Source of the DNA: Nanobdellota archaeon | GTDB lineage: Archaea > Nanobdellota > Nanobdellia > Woesearchaeales > GCA-2686295 | Assembly (NCBI GenBank): GCA_018812505.1 | Contig: JAHJDK010000105.1 | Coordinates: forward strand, 1 to 7,202 | Direction: 5' to 3' | Length of the DNA stretch: 7,202 bases | Part shown: piece after piece, positions 6,401 through 7,202 of the stretch | Layout of the letters: every line of letters begins with the position of its first letter | Numbering within the stretch: position 1 is the stretch's first letter | Notes under the pieces: generated by a model | Databases searched by the model: none | Told to the model about the DNA's origin: nothing | Seen by the model: the letters and a program-made list of their open reading frames with translations, nothing else | Program-made: the position numbers and the translations under genes

Positions 6401-6411
6401 TGCCCCGAGTG
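6401..6411 (+). repeat. GC-rich intergenic motif, copy 2 (TGCCCCGAGTG)
   Basis: It matches 10 of 11 bases with 2436-2446, in the same strand orientation although the flanking genes are arranged differently. It continues GGTTAAATATATATAAC, giving a short CCC/GGG hairpin followed by a TATA-like stretch that reads well on either strand. No tRNA body surrounds it. The role is unknown. Confidence 0.45.
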
Positions 6412-6453
6412 GGTTAAATATATATAACTAAAATCAAACATTTTTTGAACACT

Positions 6454-6476
6454 AAAAATAAAATTAGAATTAAAAA
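6454..6476 (-). terminator. T-rich terminator region of the TBP gene
   Basis: On the minus strand, starting two bases past the TAG of the TBP gene, there are three T-runs (5, 4 and 5 T) within 23 bases. Clustered T-tracts of this type are typical archaeal termination signals. Confidence 0.5.
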
Positions 6477-6477
6477 T

Positions 6478-7029
6478 CTAAGATTTCATCTTAATCACAA
6501 ATTTATTTAAATTTTTAACTAATTGTTCAAGACAAAGATTCATTTCTTCTTCAGTTTTTGCACCTGTACAAACTATTTTTCCATTAGAGAATAATAAGAA
6601 TGTTGAATGAAATGGATCTTTTATTTTATATACTAATCCTGGAAACTGCTCTGGTTCATATTCAACATTATCTAATTTCAACGCTAATTCATTAAGATTA
6701 AGATCAAAACCTACACTTCCCGATCCAACCATGTTTTGAACTTTAAGTTTTGGCGTGACAGTTATTTTAACTCCATTTTTTTTAAGAAGTTCTATTATTT
6801 TATGAATTGCTCTGTTTGCAGTATCTATATCTTTAGCACCTGTACAGATGACTTTTCCTGAAGTGAACAATAAAGCAGATACTTTAGGTTCTTTCACTCT
6901 CAAAACTAATCCAGGAAATTGTTCGGGATTGTATTCTACATCTAATAATTTAACAGCTATTGTTTCTAATTGTAAATCATGCTTTAAATCAGTCATTACA
7001 ACAAGATTAACAATTTTTAAATTTGCCAT
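6478..7029 (-). CDS. tbp: TATA-box-binding protein (TBP)
   Basis: The 183-residue protein is the archaeal general transcription factor that binds box A, bends DNA and recruits TFB and RNA polymerase. Two direct repeats cover about residues 4-90 and 95-178. Repeat one has Glu-Tyr-Asn-Pro-Glu-Gln-Phe38-Pro-Gly-Leu, Leu-Leu-Phe55-Thr-Ser-Gly-Lys and Cys-Thr-Gly-Ala-Lys. Repeat two has Glu-Tyr-Glu-Pro-Glu-Gln-Phe129-Pro-Gly-Leu, Leu-Leu-Phe147-Ser-Asn-Gly-Lys and Cys-Thr-Gly-Ala-Lys. The four Phe are those that wedge into the DNA minor groove. Length is usual for archaeal TBP, but the acidic C-terminal tail of many homologues is missing, with a basic end (Ile-Lys-Met-Lys-Ser) instead. The second repeat has one extra residue between Pro139 and Phe147 compared with the first. 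GAGGT six bases before the ATG fixes the start. It is monocistronic within the window. Confidence 0.97.
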   Translation of the reverse strand: MANLKIVNLVVMTDLKHDLQLETIAVKLLDVEYNPEQFPGLVLRVKEPKVSALLFTSGKVICTGAKDIDTANRAIHKIIELLKKNGVKITVTPKLKVQNMVGSGSVGFDLNLNELALKLDNVEYEPEQFPGLVYKIKDPFHSTFLLFSNGKIVCTGAKTEEEMNLCLEQLVKNLNKFVIKMKS

Positions 7030-7035
7030 TTTATG

Positions 7036-7040
7036 ACCTC
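7036..7040 (-). promoter_or_regulatory. Shine-Dalgarno of the TBP gene (GAGGT)
   Basis: GAGGT on the minus strand stands six bases before the ATG at 7029. It settles the start and shows that this message has a 5' leader, unlike the three upstream-box genes in the window, which look leaderless. Confidence 0.65.
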
Positions 7041-7049
7041 AATTCATAC

Positions 7050-7057
7050 TTAATATA
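7050..7057 (-). promoter_or_regulatory. Candidate box A for the TBP gene, proximal
   Basis: The minus strand reads TATATTAA, centred about 24 bases from the ATG. If used, it would give a nearly leaderless transcript, which conflicts with the Shine-Dalgarno at 7036-7040. It is therefore the less likely of the two candidates. Confidence 0.2.
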
Positions 7058-7127
7058 GATTAGTAATCTTATCTAACGTTAAATCTTTCGGTTTTGAAAA
7101 GAAATTTAACTTATATTCTACTTATTG

Positions 7128-7136
7128 TTATAAAAA
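7128..7136 (-). promoter_or_regulatory. Candidate box A for the TBP gene, distal
   Basis: The minus strand reads TTTTTATAA. It would start transcription near 7106 and give a leader of about 75 bases containing the GAGGT. The whole region 7030-7202 is AT-rich with no gene visible, so box A-like words arise by chance and the call is weak. Confidence 0.3.
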
Positions 7137-7151
7137 GTTCAATACTTAAAC

Positions 7152-7193
7152 AAGAATTCATTAAAAAAACAAATTTTATCAACGAGAATTCTT
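7152..7193. repeat. Inverted repeat AAGAATTC / GAATTCTT
   Basis: Perfect 8-base arms at 7152-7159 and 7186-7193 are separated by 26 bases. The arms contain GAATTC palindromes. The spacer holds A7, which is a T-run on the minus strand and could end a gene entering from the right. It lies upstream of the TBP promoter area and might be an operator or chance in AT-rich DNA. Confidence 0.3.
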
Positions 7194-7202
7194 TCTTTTT
7201 AT

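Noticed and set aside
6402..6450. Possible tRNA 5' half starting GCCCCGAG on the plus strand
   Set aside because: No D-arm follows, the sequence turns into an AT repeat, and no TCGGGGC partner lies downstream.
6540..6960. DNA-level direct repeats within the TBP gene
   Set aside because: They reflect the ancient internal duplication of the TBP fold rather than a recent DNA repeat.
6848..7036. Plus-strand frame opposite the TBP start
   Set aside because: It is fully antisense to conserved TBP coding sequence and has no coding signs of its own.

Overview
The window is AT-rich (GC roughly one third by eye, not computed) and archaeal. The clearest sign is a complete TATA-binding protein gene at the right end. 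Box A elements 24-28 bases in front of start codons and T-tract ends of transcripts agree with this. The low GC, compact spacing and short intergenic gaps would fit a DPANN-type archaeon such as the Woesearchaeota/Pacearchaeota group, but that lineage is an inference and the window holds no marker that settles it.

Layout: (1) 1-2114, plus strand: a tight three-gene operon, cut by the left edge. It encodes the C-terminal part of an ArsF-like thioredoxin-fold protein, a CcdA/DsbD-like ArsG-family membrane protein, and an ArsP-type (COG0701) permease with a Cys-Ser-Cys motif. Together they look like a thiol-redox-linked exporter for a soft metal, arsenical or related compound. (2) 2178-3083, minus strand: a small two-helix membrane protein of unknown role, and an ACT-domain protein of the archaeal COG2150 type, each with its own apparently leaderless promoter. 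(3) 3189-6337, plus strand, divergent from the ACT gene: an 852-residue PEP-synthase-like phosphotransferase (ATP-grasp, middle domain, swivelling His domain, no PEP/pyruvate barrel) overlapping by ATGA with a histidine-phosphatase-family gene. (4) 6338-6477: a convergent intergenic region with a T-tract, a hairpin, a GC-rich motif shared with another intergenic site, and T-rich sequence ending the TBP transcript. (5) 6478-7029, minus strand: TBP with a good Shine-Dalgarno, followed by about 170 bases of gene-free AT-rich DNA to the window edge.

The most interesting unit is the phosphotransferase/phosphatase pair. It resembles rifampin phosphotransferase in domain order, yet sits in an archaeon next to a phosphatase that could undo its product. 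No gene here is a recognisable defence, CRISPR or mobile-element component.
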